The translations under genes were made by a program, and so were the position numbers. From Asterias rubens (lineage: Eukaryota > Echinodermata > Asteroidea > Forcipulatida > Asteriidae): DNA of 64,000 nucleotides. The stretch covers positions 868,001 through 932,000 of the forward strand of contig NC_047073.1 of assembly GCF_902459465.1 (NCBI RefSeq), written 5' to 3'. Below, piece by piece: positions 1 to 12,225 of this stretch (its first letter is position 1; every line of letters begins with the position of its first letter). The notes under the pieces were generated by a model. That model made no database searches. It saw only the letters and a program-made list of their open reading frames with translations, and had not been told where the DNA came from.

Positions 1-117
1 CTTCCGGCAAATGCAAAGCAAATCTTGGTGATACAACAATCGGTATGCACGTTTGAGCCAATTTGGATGCAAAATAATTTCCTTTGCACGCAGCATTTGC
101 ATGAAGTATGAACCAGG
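1..117. repeat. MITE fragment (family A, 'gaagtatgaacc' ends), cut by window start
   Basis: The two ends of this stretch are roughly inverted copies (cttccggcaaatgc near base 1 and gcatttgcatgaagtatgaacc near 90-112). The right end matches the ends of elements at 7552-7731 and 50956-51127. It lies in a MAP3K1 intron. The left end is truncated by the window border, so target-site duplications cannot be checked. Confidence 0.5.
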
Positions 118-260
118 CATTGGGGTTTAAATTTTCTGCAAAGGGTTTTGTTTGCTATAAAGGGCTTCCTGTATTGGTGACACTGCATGATATCAATTTA
201 TCGGTGAATACCTCCCCACCCTCTCTATCATCCCATCTGTCTCTCCTTCCCCACCCCCAG

Positions 261-1903
261 GTGGTTCAGTGGCCTCCGTTCTGTCTGCTTATGGTGCTTT
301 TGAAGAGGCGGTGTTGTTGAAATACACCAAACAGCTTCTTACTGGTGTGGCATTCCTCCACAGCAAGCATGTTGTGCACAGAGATCTGAAAGGTAATGGG
401 AAATAAATCATTTTGTTCTTCTGATATTTGATGAGGTGTAACATACATGATATTCTTCATACTTCTGAAAATTGTGGTTAAATAGCTACCTATGTCTATC
501 GAAGCCTATAGCGTGTGTACATTGTTTACATGTAGGGCAGTCATTCATGAAAAAATTTTCCTACTATGGACCAAATTTTACGCCTTATTTATCGATCCAT
601 TTTACCTTCTATAGACACCATCAAAAATTCTATTGTAACTTTTCAACAGTGTATTTACATATTTTTTTCATTTACCTAGGTGCCAATCTGTTACTGGACA
701 GTACGGGTCAGCATTTACGCGTAGCAGACTTTGGCACCGCTGCCGAGATGGCATCAAAGGCAACCGCTGAGGGAGAGTTCAAAGGTCAGCTCATCGGAAC
801 TATTGCGTTCATGTCACCAGAGGTAAGTCAATTCAGAGATTGTGGACTTTTGATATTTTTAAATTAGTTTGTTATGAGATTAAGTCTGATTACCAAACCA
901 TGTGTACATCTTGATTAGGTCAGCACTTAATAGAACCCAATAGACCTTGTGCATTGACATCATCAAGCCATCATCTTAGAGGTAAAACAGTGACGTAATA
1001 ATTGCAACGCACAGATGTGCATGTGTGGCGCACAGGATTAGCCAATAATCAACCTTCTTTTGACCTTAAAGTGAGGGTGCCCTACTCAAATAGCATCGCT
1101 TGCAAAAGGTCTATGAAAATTTTTTGACTTTTTTCCTAAGGGCCAAGTATCATACCCATAGATTATGTTCTGTAATTTTTTAGACAAACAAATTTACACG
1201 ATACACCAGTTGTGCCTTTTGAGCAAATGTGTCATGTAGCGTTTTTGAACAAAGATTATGTAAAGGTGGTCACTTTAAATGTTTGAACTTTTTTGACAGT
1301 GGTGTTTTGTTTTTTGACCAGGTATTAAGAGGTGAAACGTATGGTCGTTCCTGCGATGTATGGAGTATTGGATGCTGTATGGTTGAGATGTCCACTGCCA
1401 ATCCTCCATGGAATGCATCCGCAATCTCCAATCATCTTCAGCTCATCTTTAAGGTTAGATTAACATCTCTCTCTAATATAACATTTACAATGGCTCGGCT
1501 CATGACAAGATCAGCGTCCGAAACCAAGACACTCCACAGTTGTTATGCAACAGTTGATTTTTGGACTTCTAGTGCATCCAGTCACTCCTAACTGTTTCAG
1601 ACGTCAAACTTTTCATGTACATAGTTAATTAAGAATCAGAGTCGTGCCTGTCTGAAACGGGTATAAGATGCCGCGTGAGTAACAAATTTAAAATCAATGA
1701 TATAGTTCCACTGTGATGTGATTTTTAATGAGTGATTGTTTCTTGTTGGATGACAGATTGCCAGCGCTGAAGGACCCCCTCCCGTACCAGAAGACTTGTC
1801 AGCCCCAACCAGAGATCTGTTACTACGATGCTTTGAGCACAAGCCTGTAAACCGAGAGAGCTCTGCTGATCTCCTCAAGCATGCTGTATTCACACGGCTC
1901 TAA
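261..1903 (+). CDS. MAP3K1: MAP3K1 (MEKK1)-type kinase, 3' half of the kinase domain (partial gene)
   Basis: Serine/threonine kinase that phosphorylates MAP2Ks in JNK/ERK stress signalling (family knowledge). Four exons join in phase: 261-392, 680-822, 1322-1453 and 1757-1903, each with AG/GT borders; the stop is TAA at 1901. The exons encode, in order, the post-hinge helix ([14 protein letters not shown]), the catalytic loop HRDLKGAN split by an intron, the DFG motif (VADFGTA), the activation-segment end [18 protein letters not shown], and the last lobe helix LLKHAVF. The pattern is specifically MEKK1-like ([21 protein letters not shown]). The N-terminal part, including the ATP-binding loop and any RING/SWIM regions, lies upstream of the window. 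The protein ends just after the kinase domain, as in the family. The gene converges on NADK2. A copy of the last-exon edge lies 150 bp downstream (see findings). Confidence 0.93.
1485..1664. repeat. MITE fragment (family B, 'gtttcagac' ends) in last MAP3K1 intron
   Basis: The sequence from tggctcggctcatgacaag to cctgtctgaaacgggtataa matches the right two-thirds of the fuller element at 5588-5901, including the inner segment 'caaacttttcatgtac' and the terminal 'tgtctgaaacgggt'. The left terminal repeat is missing, so this is a truncated copy. Confidence 0.6.
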
Positions 1904-4795
1904 ATGTATGGAGGCAAGGCTAGCTGCTGAAACAATGTTAAACTCGTTGCTTGATGGCCGTGGCCAGGATTCTAACCCTAACCCAGACAAAAATCTGTCT
2001 GAAGATGCCTGAATCTGTCTGAAATCTGAAGCATATTGTATGCACACGGCTCTGAATGTATGGAGGCCAGGCTAGCTGCTTACACAAACTCATTGCTTGA
2101 AGGTCTTAGCCAGGATTCTAACCCTTAAATCAACCACCAGGGCCCAAGTTCATAGAGTAAGCTAAGCGAAACAAAATGATGCTAACCAGAATAAGGTCAC
2201 CATCCAAAAAACCATGTCACATGTACAATTAATGACAGTTATCCTGTTCATAAGCAGGTATTTAAGTAGTGTTTTCTGCTTCAGCAGCTCTTTGAAATTG
2301 GGCATGGATAGAAATGGTAGCAAGATAATGCTAGGTGCCTTAATTTATTATGTGTTTTTACAGATAAACCATTTTGTAGATCCCACTTGCCCAATTAAAG
2401 GTATTTCAGATTCCAAGAGTTTCACTAAACACTAAATAAAACCAAACTGAAAAGTTCTTACAAGTTATCGGTGTCAACAATACAGATAGTTCAGAAAAAT
2501 CCTTTAACATTCAGTCATTTTAAGAATTGAACTGGCAAGGTTTCTGTAAATCCTTTAACATTCAGTCATTTTAAGAATTTAACTGGCAAGGTTTCGGTTC
2601 AGTTGCAAAATTCTTTCAGAGCCCAGTTTGTTTCAAGTTCACCAACAAACTCATTTCTAGTAACTTCTACATTTGGCTTCAACACTTTGTTTTACATTGG
2701 GAGTTATCCACCACTTAACATGTACTCCAAACCAAGCAATGGTTCTTATCAAATGTCTTAAAGTATGAAAGAGTGAACAGTTTTGTTTTGAATAAGATAT
2801 GTACATTTTATAATGTAAATGTTTTAGTTTGAACGATTGTGTAGTTGTGTATATTATAGGACAGGGTATGACAGAATGATATGCTGTTTGGCCACACATT
2901 CTTGATCTGTCAGTGTCACATGTTATTGTTTTATAAATTTATGTTCCATTTTGCGTTTATGCAATCAGATTATTTTGCTCCAAATATAAATCATATATTA
3001 TACAAATAACCAAATAGGTGTTTTTAGACAAGATAAATAAACAATTTTATTTGTGTATAATTTTGTGTACAAATCTCAGACGTATCCACCACAGGTAGTA
3101 CTTAACAACTCATTCATTTGTAAATTAACTATTACTTTCTAGTATATGTTTCTTTTATGTATCCACTACTTATGTATTCACTTTGCAACGTCTACTTAAT
3201 AACAATTGCAACAGTTTTTCTCTAAGTGACATGTTCATTTTTGAAACCGTATTCATTAACGTTATCAGTATGTATGTGAATATATATTTGTCTATTTGAC
3301 ATTTGCATTTTTTTACAAAGCTGATAGAAATGAATCCGTCCAAACTTCACCTCTTCAGATGTTTTTGAAATAACAAACACACTGTCTGTTGTGAATACTA
3401 ATTGTGTTTGATGTAAATATAAGCAAGTGGTATCAAAAGCAAGGTACAACATTGGTAACTCTTTAAAAACAAAATGGTGGAATTCACTTGAGGTTTCACA
3501 TCAAAAAGTAAACTTTTTAGTTTTATCTTTTTGGAAGAATACTTTCTGTTTGCAATGCACTGCAATTCCTGAAAAATCAACTGAATCCTCAAGGTTTTTA
3601 GAAGCTCTGGGGCAAGTTAGGTTTAGGGAGTAAGTGCCAATGGCATACCTTGTCTTTATTTATCACTGTACATTTGTACAACAAGTGTGTTTAACAAGTA
3701 TGTGCGTAGGGTGACTGATATGAAAGTGCCTTGAATCGGTCATTAGGAAAGGTTTGTAAAGTTCAGTAATATACTTTGAACAGTTGGCTCAAAGACTACA
3801 AGTGTCCCCCCCCCCCTCTTAAAGTCAAAAGGTTATGAAAAAGTGTCTGTTGGGGAATCATAACTATTTTTATTTTAGAAAACAAATAAACATTATTTGA
3901 ATTTTTTTTTCAAAATGTTGCAATTTTAATTGTAATTTTCTGTAGAGAGGGGTACTTCTTTTGTTAACTTCTTTTTCTTTTTCAATTTTCTTGAAGTGAA
4001 GGTTTTAACTTTATGATTTTAATTAAATTATGTTACATCACAGATGTGCTACATGTTGGGACCATTCACATATTTGTTTTTTACACAAAGGAAGTCATCC
4101 ACATGAAAAAAGGACCAAGGATTGTGAAGAAAACGCAATAACTTTTATAAACAAGTGTTTTTACAGCCTGCCTAAAGATGAAAAGGACCGAGTTATGTGA
4201 AGTGTATTTTTGTAACGGAAGAAGTTTGTTTTTAATTTTGGAAACGAGTGATACAGTATTCTTATAAATGTACAGTATTGTAAGATAATTTTATTATAAA
4301 GTATTTCTTCAGTATTTCTTATGAAATAAAGACCTTGATCCAATTTGATAAAAATTTGTAAAGGAGAAAGTGTTGAAAAAATGGTCAGGTGACTTTAACG
4401 AGCATGTTTATGTACTTAACCTCTTGTGTCTGAGGTGGGGCACAAGACATACAAGGTGACCACCTTAAGACAAGTTTTAAAAGTGTTGACTGATCCAAAC
4501 ACAAGTCCAGAGGTAGTTTAGAACTGACAATGCTTATATATGAGGTGTATTATGTTTGTGTTATGTGAACTCATGTTGTTGTTTGGATCAAAAGAAGAAA
4601 AAAGCTGCAAAGACGACCTCATTTGGTGAGATTTCTATTTCAGGAAAATGAACCTCATTTTCTACTTGCAAGTACAGTATATCATTTAAACTTGTAATAA
4701 TACCAAGTTGTATCATGATTGTATATAGCCCCATGTGTACATATTTTTTCATCCATTTTATGTATGGTACAAACAATAAATACTGATTAATTTTA
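1904..4795 (+). other. Probable MAP3K1 3' UTR and downstream sequence
   Basis: There is no recognisable coding sequence for 2.9 kb after the MAP3K1 stop. The stretch is AT-rich with several AATAAA signals, the clearest at 4325-4330 and 4775-4780; either could be the cleavage signal. It also holds a copy of the last-exon edge (about 2031-2128) and a 51-bp tandem duplication (about 2498-2598). The true 3' end needs transcript data. Confidence 0.4.
2498..2598. repeat. 51-bp tandem duplication, two copies
   Basis: The segment beginning cctttaacattcagtcatt and ending ggcaaggttt is repeated directly after itself with only a few differences (attgaact versus atttaact). It lies in the putative MAP3K1 3' UTR. 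Confidence 0.85.
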
Positions 4796-5004
4796 TCAAA
4801 TAAGCTTTTAACTCATGGTTTTCTTCTGATTGGTCCTATGTTTTGTGTTGCTTCCTTCCCACATCGGTCATTGTTAATTAATGCGGAAGACTTTCTTGAT
4901 CAAGAAGTGAAGCAATATTTGCATTTGTGTTGTACCACTGCACACATTATACGCATCACGCAAAGGTTGTCAAATTATGCACTATGCACGGCGCGTGTGT
5001 TGTG

Positions 5005-5215
5005 TAACCATCACCAGCAGTGTGGGTTCGAGTCCCAGTCGAGACACCTGTGTGCTTAAAGCAAGACACTTAGCCATGATGCTTCGTCCTTCGAAAGGGA
5101 CGTAAAGCCATTGGTACCGTGTGTTGTGTAACGCTCATAAAAGAACCGGGTACACTTGTCGAAAAGAGAAGGGGTTTGCCCGATGATCCTGGTTTGATTG
5201 GCAGCATATTGTGCC
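5005..5215 (+). repeat. tRNA-derived SINE (family 1), + orientation
   Basis: Contains an RNA polymerase III box-B-like stretch (gtgggttcgagtcccag) followed by the body also seen at 49640-49860 and 57180-57475 in reverse: gacacctgtgtgcttaaagc, cgaaagggacgtaaagcc, gtgttgtgtaacgc and gaaaagagaaggggtttgcc. The tRNA-like 5' part (box A) is degraded here; the copy at 18135 preserves it. Confidence 0.65.
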
Positions 5216-5587
5216 ACACAAGAAAGATGTACAGTGTGTGTAAAGGGAGATACAGTAAATAGGAAGATTAATTTTGAAAGCAAACTTTCTCCGGAAAAAC
5301 AGACCGAGTTAGCCTGGTACCGATACTCGAGTGAGTACATGTGCATTGGAAATACATTGAGCCACACTAGGGTCCATTGGTTTCCATGCCCCCAAACCAA
5401 TAGGGCTGTACACCGAGGTAGCGTAACCTCTATACAATGTAATGTAATAGACCCCTTGCAAATGACATCACAGGCCCAAACAACGCCCTCACTGAGGTCA
5501 ATCAAGACCTTTCATTGGCTGAGAGTTGTGCGTTGTGAACATTTTCATTGTTTAATCTAAGCAATGGCAGCCAATGCAAGATGTCTA

Positions 5588-5901
5588 TTACATCCGTTTC
5601 AGACAGGTGCGTCAGAGTCGCGCCGAACCAAATAGATTAGGAGCGACTCTAGGTCGACCCAAATAAATGTAGGTTTCAGACGGGCAAACTTAACCTACTA
5701 TTTTCATTGGCTCGGCTTATGACAAGATCCTTGCTAAAACCAAGGCACTCCAGAGACTGCACCAGTCAATCTTTTTCGACTTGTAGCAGGTCCAGTCGCT
5801 CTTAACTGTTTTAATAACTGTTTCACACGTCAAACTTTTCATGTACTTATTTCAGAATTTGGTTTGGCGCGACTCTGGAGTGTCTGTCTGAAACGGGTGT
5901 A
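5588..5901. repeat. MITE (family B) with about 40-bp terminal inverted repeats
   Basis: The left end (tacatccgtttcagacag, then gagtcgcgccgaacc) is the reverse complement, with a few changes, of the right end (ggtttggcgcgactctgg, then ctgtctgaaacgggtgta). No long ORF lies inside, so it is non-autonomous. A truncated copy sits in a MAP3K1 intron at 1485-1664. Confidence 0.75.
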
Positions 5902-6244
5902 AGGTGAATTGCACAAAAACAAAATTTGACTCGACATTCGACCCCTACAAAAATGACAGTGTGCATACTTTGATTTATTATTTCCATTGGAAACAAAGAT
6001 CATGCGTTCTCCACATTTTGTGACTAAATTAAACAAAAAGCATTGTGAAACTTATTTAAATGTTGCTTTATCAATGACCATTCACTTTCCTGACTCATCT
6101 CAGCCAACGATGGATCAATTTCTTCAGTGATTGGTTTTAAAATTAATTCTCATTAGTATTCTTGAACAAATCATGTCAAACAAGATCGATGTATTATTAG
6201 ATAATATTGTTATATAGAAACAATTAAAGAAAACTGTGACCTTA

Positions 6245-6440
6245 TTGACCAATCCTGGCCTGGTTTTTAATTTGAGGCAGGCCTGGAATTCCATGCAGGC
6301 CAGGCAGGCCATGGCCTTTGTTGCCCCCTGGTCTTGGCCTTGGTGCCCTTCAAAAAATTTCCATTGACTTTAAGGTTTTCCAATGGAAGTGCCCTTTGCA
6401 AAATGAAAATGGCATTGCCCTCTTCAAAGATGAAACTCCA
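6245..6440. repeat. Interspersed repeat (family C, 'aggcctggaattcca')
   Basis: Related segments occur at 13955-14115, 44478-44605, 55571-55738, 58770-58890 and about 60980-61060. Shared pieces are ggcctggaattcca ends, 'aagtgccctttgcaaaatg' and 'ttggtgcccttcaaa'. The copy at 55571-55738 has both ends and looks like a foldback DNA element. Confidence 0.6.
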
Positions 6441-7551
6441 GGACTGTAAAGCCACAATTCCTTGGAAATTAAGCTTCATTACCACCCCCCCCCCAAAAAA
6501 AAGTTATTATCCACCCATTATATTAACAAATTTGATAAAATATTCAACGAGGGTGTAGAGCCATCACGAAGTAACGATTTCTGATGTGATAGTTCCATTA
6601 AGATTTAAAAAAAAAAAAAAAAAAAAAAAACCTAAGTAAGATTTGAAATTTTGCATAGTGCAGGAAGTAAAAAGTGAAGTTTATGAGTAACATTAATGTG
6701 TTGTTAAAATCTTTTTGGGGGATAAGTGTTGGTTCCGAGAAAAAAGGGTTACACACCTTTGTTTCAACATCCTTGTGGTCCGACACCCCTAATGTGTTTG
6801 CCTAATCTTAACCCCAACCCTCGGGTGTATATCACTATCAGAACATAGGGGTTTCATTTCATTTCATTTATTCTGGTTGTGGCGCCGAGGACTCTCACAA
6901 AAGTGAACTTAATCACTAGCCAAGGACCCCATGGAGTGAAGACAATGAAAGAAGTTGCAGTTTGAGATGTTGGAGGAAAAGCCAGGTGAATTATTGTACA
7001 AGTTTTGTAAACCTTTGTATATGCATGCAATCTGTTATGTTGTCTTGATTGACGACGCCGGTCTGACGACGATCAGTCACCGGTAAAAGGCGCAACATCG
7101 ACTGGTTCAAGACTTGGCTAGTCTATGAATTGATCCAGATGCTTGTTTGAAACAGATATCTCTTCTCCAGTCCTCGCTGTATAGATAGTTGTTGGATTAT
7201 GGGTACTGTGTGATTTCACAAAATCAAACAGAAAAGGCCTGTTGGAGTTTGTTAGGTTTTGCATCATGCCCCTTAGCAGAATGTTTCATTTTGTTTGATT
7301 GGGTACAGTTCCCATCGCATGGTAGTATAAGATGTTGGAATGTGTTGGTTAGGGATGGATTCTAGTAAACACTTTGGGAGTTAGAGATAGAACTAAAGTT
7401 AAAATCAAATAACAAAACGAACATCGCTCCCTCTATGGAAGACATAACAGAGCTTCTGCAAGTCAAGAGTAATGTCAGAATTTTCCCCCCTAAAATAGTC
7501 GGCTTTCATCTCATAGTTTCCTGAAGCAGAAACTAGTTTTATGAAATACTA

Positions 7552-7731
7552 AAGCCCGGTTCATACTCCCTGCGAATGCGATACAAGTTTTGACGCCACA
7601 AATTCGCAATGAATAATTCACGTCAGTTGACTTGTGCTTAACTCCTGCGATACATTTGCTGCGAACGTACATACAAATTCAAATCGCATTCGCATTCGCA
7701 GGAAGTATGAACTGGGTTTATCTGGTGCTAA
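7552..7731. repeat. MITE (family A) in the NADK2 3' flank
   Basis: The left end (taaagcccggttcatact, then cctgcgaatgcga) and right end (tcgcattcgcaggaagtatg, then aactgggttta) are inverted repeats of about 30 bp. The interior has no coding capacity. A second copy at 50956-51127 shares the interior 'aataattcac(g/a)tcagttgac'. The right terminus runs directly into the 27-bp minisatellite. Confidence 0.75.
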
Positions 7732-7897
7732 TCGAGAACTGGGTTTATCTGGTGCTAATCGAGAACTGGGTTTATCTGGTGCTAATCGAGAACTGGGTTT
7801 ATCTGGTGCTAATCGAGAACTGGGTTTATCTGGTGCTAATCGAGAACTGGGTTTATCTGGTGCTAATCGAGAACTGGGTTTATCTGGTGCTAATCGA
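7708..7897. repeat. 27-bp minisatellite, 7 copies, overlapping the NADK2 stop codon
   Basis: Seven essentially perfect copies of gaactgggtttatctggtgc+taatcga. The first 12 bp of the unit equal the right terminus of the MITE at 7552-7731; the last 15 bp equal the sequence that contains the end of the NADK2 coding region on the minus strand. Because 27 is divisible by 3, long ORFs open on the + strand by chance. Confidence 0.95.
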
Positions 7898-10800
7898 GAA
7901 GTTCAAATGTTCTCAATGCATCGTCTTCTTTAGTCTCTAATGTCGCTATTGCACCGTCGTTGAAGACGAATGATGACCCACTGTCCATGACGAGGCATGC
8001 ATCCCAACCACGGGATCGAACTCGGATTCTGTGTTGGAAAAAGTCACAATAATATTAGAGAATTAAAACATGTCCCCCCTGTTCTGAAAATTGTCCATCC
8101 TACGACACCAAACCAAAGGGAAAAGCATTTGTGTAGGACAGTTGTATATTACTCAAAACCACAAGGAATCGTGACTGGCCAGGCCAGGATTCGAACACTG
8201 ACCAGAATTTGAAATACGGTAATACTTGGCAACAATGCTCCATAGCATGTGTTTACAAACAAGGTAGCTTTACGTGGTGTTTGAAGCTTTTCATGGTGTG
8301 AAAAAAAAAGAATAAAGAATAGAAAACTTGCGGGTACAACAATGTTTTAAATCTCGTTTGTGGGAGTGTTGGCTCTAAAGTGCCGGTGTGGTCTCGACGT
8401 TTCGAACAGTCAGGAGAAAGCTTGACATGTATGTACCCGTGTATGGGTCTATACTTACTTCTTTGCAAACCCTCTTGGCATCATGGCTTGGTAGATGCCA
8501 TTAATGACCGGATCACGCACTGTATAGGAGAGGGTCGGGTCGCTAGCATCAAATACCAGTGAATTATTGAAGAGAGAGGCAACTCTCTCCTGGAGCTCAG
8601 GACTGATTGGGATATTGGCCCCCGTCTCTTGGTTAACTGTTAACAAAAACATTCAAGACATAGTACAAAACTGCTTCATATAGAGAGATGCTTTTAAGCA
8701 TAAATAAGCAGAAAACCAGTTACAGATAATACATGTGGAATGATACTTTGGCTGGTTATCTTATTCTGGTAAGCAAAATAGTTTTGTTCTTAGCTACTTT
8801 TTGTGCTTAAGCAGCTCTATGCCATTGGGCCCTAATAATTATCGATTAAAAAGGAAAAGAATAAGAATAAGAGATCATAAAATGTATTAAAACTATTCTC
8901 AAGAGAAATATTTCAGTGCAGAATACTGCCAAAGTCAATGTAAGAGTATTTGAAAACCCAACAATCGTTGTTGCTTATTTCTTGATCTTTGACCCAGTCC
9001 CATATAATAGACCTTTGTCATCCTGATTTTCTCCCAGTCAGAGCAATGTCACCAAACCACGGTTGGAAGGGCAAATAGTCTGGTTCCTTTTTGTACTATG
9101 ACAAATAGTATCCATTACTACTATCAGATACAAGGAATATGACCAAGATGGTGGCATCATAATAAAGGTGTATTATAGTCCAAGAATAAATAAAGGTATA
9201 CAATTGGTGCATGTACTTACATATTGCTAGTAGTTCTCTTACACTCTGATGTGACAGCTTGTTAATGTTGAGGGACCTGGTGAAACAAAAAACAAATAAA
9301 CAAATAAACTGCTAACAATCTTTCAATTAACACATTTTTTATTTTATTTTTTTGGACGAAGGACTGAACTAGTAAACTTATTATGCTTTACGGATCAGGC
9401 ATACTGATTAGGCAAGAGTGAATCTTTGGTTAGATGTGGTCTGTATGTGTTTAGAATGTCAAGTAAGGCCAACAGGCAACCTTGGTTTGTCTGGGTTAGA
9501 GTTCATGTTGTCTGGGTCATGTTGTCTGGGTCAGAGTTCATGTTGTCTAGGCCAGAGTTCATGTTATCTGGGTCATGTTGTTTGGGTCAGAGTTCATGTT
9601 GTCTGGGTCAGAGTTCATGTAATCTGGGTCACTGTAGGGTTTCATATCTTTATAGTTGCCCTACCATGATGTGGAGCCGGTGCCTGTGCAGATTGTGATG
9701 CCTGAACTTTTCTGTCTCTCCATGGGTCCATCATCCACTGATATCTCATAATAAGAAACCCTGTATAAACAAAACAAGATCAAGCCTTATGACTACAAGA
9801 AACGGCAACAAACATTCTGCAGATTAAAAAAACTAGAACAGTAAAGTTGAGGACATTTTATAAACCAAAAAAACTCACTCTGTGACAGTGAAAGACAAAA
9901 GAAGTCCCCTTGATCCAATGAAACAGCCAAACAGCCCTCTTGCTTAAACACTTTGACCAGTATCAACTGTTATAAAAGTTTAGTTATATGGTAAACTACA
10001 GGATTGGACTAAAGTTACTCGACCCAAACCAAAATTGATGAAAGCTTACGTTGATGACAGTGACTCCCCAATGAAGACCTCATTCAATGCTCTGATAGGA
10101 AGCACTCTAGGCACTGATTCAGCCTTCTCCAATCCATGTCTTAATCTATTCTCCAAGATCCAATGCTTGTCTCGAAGCTCAGGTAACTTCAGCTGCTCTT
10201 CGTGAAGGTCTATGGGCTCAGCGTTGATCAATCCACTCTCTACAGTTGCACGAATTCTCTGACGCCATTTCCATCTAGGGGTGGAAATGTGAAGAAAAAT
10301 CAGAATGATCGGACATAAGAGTTTTATTCTTATAGGAAAAATTGTGCTATTTTAAAAATGTATAATGTAATATCGCAATATTTCGCTGTAATATCTCTGA
10401 AGCATTTGATTTGTTTACAGGTTTCTAGAAAGGTTGATTCCTCCGTTGCTTACAATGGACGGAGTCAAGGGAATAAAGGTCCCATACCACTGCACTGGCA
10501 TCGACGTCCTACAACAGGACTAGAGTTTTACACACATCAATGACCAAATAATTTTCTATATCCCCGATTCACGTTTAACATTTATCCTGTTCAATATGAA
10601 ATAAATTCTAAATCAAACTCAAGTAAGGTTTGAATCTACAAGAAACACCTACCTGAATTTCCCTTCCATTATTTTCTTGAGAGCCTCATCAAAGTTCTCA
10701 GTATACCATGGTGAGAGGCAAAGATACCCAGCCGACCCACTAGGGTAAGTATTAACTCCTAGCACCGGTTTATCATCAGTGACTTTACTGGCTGTCATGA

Positions 10801-12225
10801 TGAAGGTTCCATCCCCCCCAGCTGGGATGAGAATATCCGCCCATCGGACCGACTCCTCATTCAGGCTTTGGTCGAATCTCTGTGCAACCTTCACCTCGAT
10901 GTTCTGTGATCTGGAGAGATATTAAGATTTATACTCGATTTAGTATTAATAATGTAAATAATGATATCCTGCCAATATGAGACAGAGGATACACCCCAAA
11001 TGTCCCTATACTGTACAGGCACTGGACACTATTGGTCATTACTCAAAATAAGTGTTAGCAAAAAACTTACTTGGTATCAAGCACAGTAGAGCTGTTGATA
11101 AAACTATGTGAGAAGCAACTTCCTCTGAAGTAACATAGTTTTTGAGAAAGAAGTAATTTCTTACTAAAGTATTTGAATTGAATTTGAGACCTCAGCTGAG
11201 CCCACTGGGCCCTAAGCATTCTTGAAACCCTGAAACCTTCTCAGCTTCTAAAACCCCTTGTTTACAAATGGGTATATATCTGGCTCTTTCCAACCATGCA
11301 TCAAAGTTCCTGTGGTATCTGGGTATGTTTCTATAGTGACTGCGAATGCAATACTTACTGCAAGCTCTCCACTATCTTGTTGACATTGTCGATGTGTACG
11401 TTATGTTTTTCTACAAGCCTGTCATATTGAGATCCTCGCTGAACAAGCTGAAAATAATTATCAAAATAGTTACATATATTTGGGACAAGCTTCCGTATGG
11501 CGCCACCACGTTTTCATTCCATATGAAATAATATAGTATCTAATTTACCTCAAAGAGATATCCCTTTTTGTAAAAATGAGGGGAAAAGTGGTGGCGCCAT
11601 ACAGAAAGTTATCCTATTTTTGATTTTGGGTTGAACAAATACTTTTCACCGACCTCAAGATTAATGTGCCTGCACTCTACCAAACAGAGTAATTGTTTGC
11701 AAAAAAGACTCCACTGACTGTTTAGATCAGATTAACCTATCTCTGTTTCTCGAGTTGCATGTCAAATCCTGACTCAAAAACCAACGGCCAATTAAAAATC
11801 AATAACATTTAAAGTTGATAGTCACAATTGACATGTTATTGTGTATAACATATGTTATGACTCAAACCATTCTATTTTAAACCATGTTTGTAATAATATT
11901 ATTATTGTTACTCATCATTGTTGGTGAAAAAGGAAGTTAGTGAAAAAGAAAGTAAACAAACCACTTTCTTGAGACCATCTTCTCCAAGCTGACTGTATCG
12001 CTTCCTCTCAAACGCATAGCGTGACAGTTTAGAGACAACCAAAGCTCGCTTTGGTCTGAAGGGGACCCCGTCCCCTCCAAGCTCAGCCCCGCCCCCTCCT
12101 CCTCGAAAGTTTGTTGACATCAGCCTTCGGATCACATTATTGAAGTCCCTGGGGCTTCTTGAACATTTTGCACAGATTAAAAGTCGATGTAAATAACCAG
12201 CAAAGACCCCACTCCTATGAACCAT
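7890..12225 (-). CDS. NADK2: NAD kinase 2, mitochondrial (complete, 8 exons)
   Basis: Makes mitochondrial NADP+ from NAD+ with ATP (family knowledge). Exons on minus: 12225-11962, 11447-11359, 10910-10653, 10274-10050, 9760-9665, 9276-9221, 8636-8459 and 8028-7890; phases agree throughout and give 434 aa (human about 442). I chose ATG at 12225 because the upstream frame has a stop and no earlier ATG. The first ~40 residues are basic with few acids (MVHRSGVFAGYLHRLL), fitting a mitochondrial presequence. Visible motifs: FRPKRALVVSK, the nucleotide-kinase GGDGT at about 149-153, LNEVFIGE at 267-274, CTGTGS at 303-308, and a C-terminal WDAC...FNDGAIA segment in the last exon. The gene is head to head with NDC1. 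Its final codons and TAG stop (7890-7892) lie in a copy of the 27-bp repeat. Confidence 0.95.
9480..9640. repeat. 21/14-bp minisatellite in NADK2 intron 5
   Basis: About eight units of gtctgggtcagagttcatgt+t, some shortened to 14 bp by loss of cagagtt. The array lies in the intron between the exons at 9760-9665 and 9276-9221 and starts about 25 bp after the donor at 9664. Two overlapping + strand ORFs here arise from the repeat. Confidence 0.9.
11022..11230. repeat. Interspersed foldback element (family D), partial, in NADK2 intron 2
   Basis: Begins 'ggcactggacactattgg' and carries 'tgttagcaaaaaacttac', 'agtaacatagtttttgagaa' and 'gaatttgagacctcag', all shared with the fuller copy at 43515-43907. 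Other fragments are at 12786-12960, 16594-16760, 19558-19680, 20150-20440 and 63020-63352. Confidence 0.7.

Noticed and set aside
5056-5560. Overlapping ORFs of 120-149 codons on both strands
   Set aside because: They lie across a SINE and adjacent repeat sequence; no homology or splice structure supports them.
7632-7940. ORFs with NWVYLVLIE or ELGLSGANR repeats
   Set aside because: Produced by the 27-bp minisatellite, whose length is a multiple of three. The real coding strand here is minus (NADK2 end).
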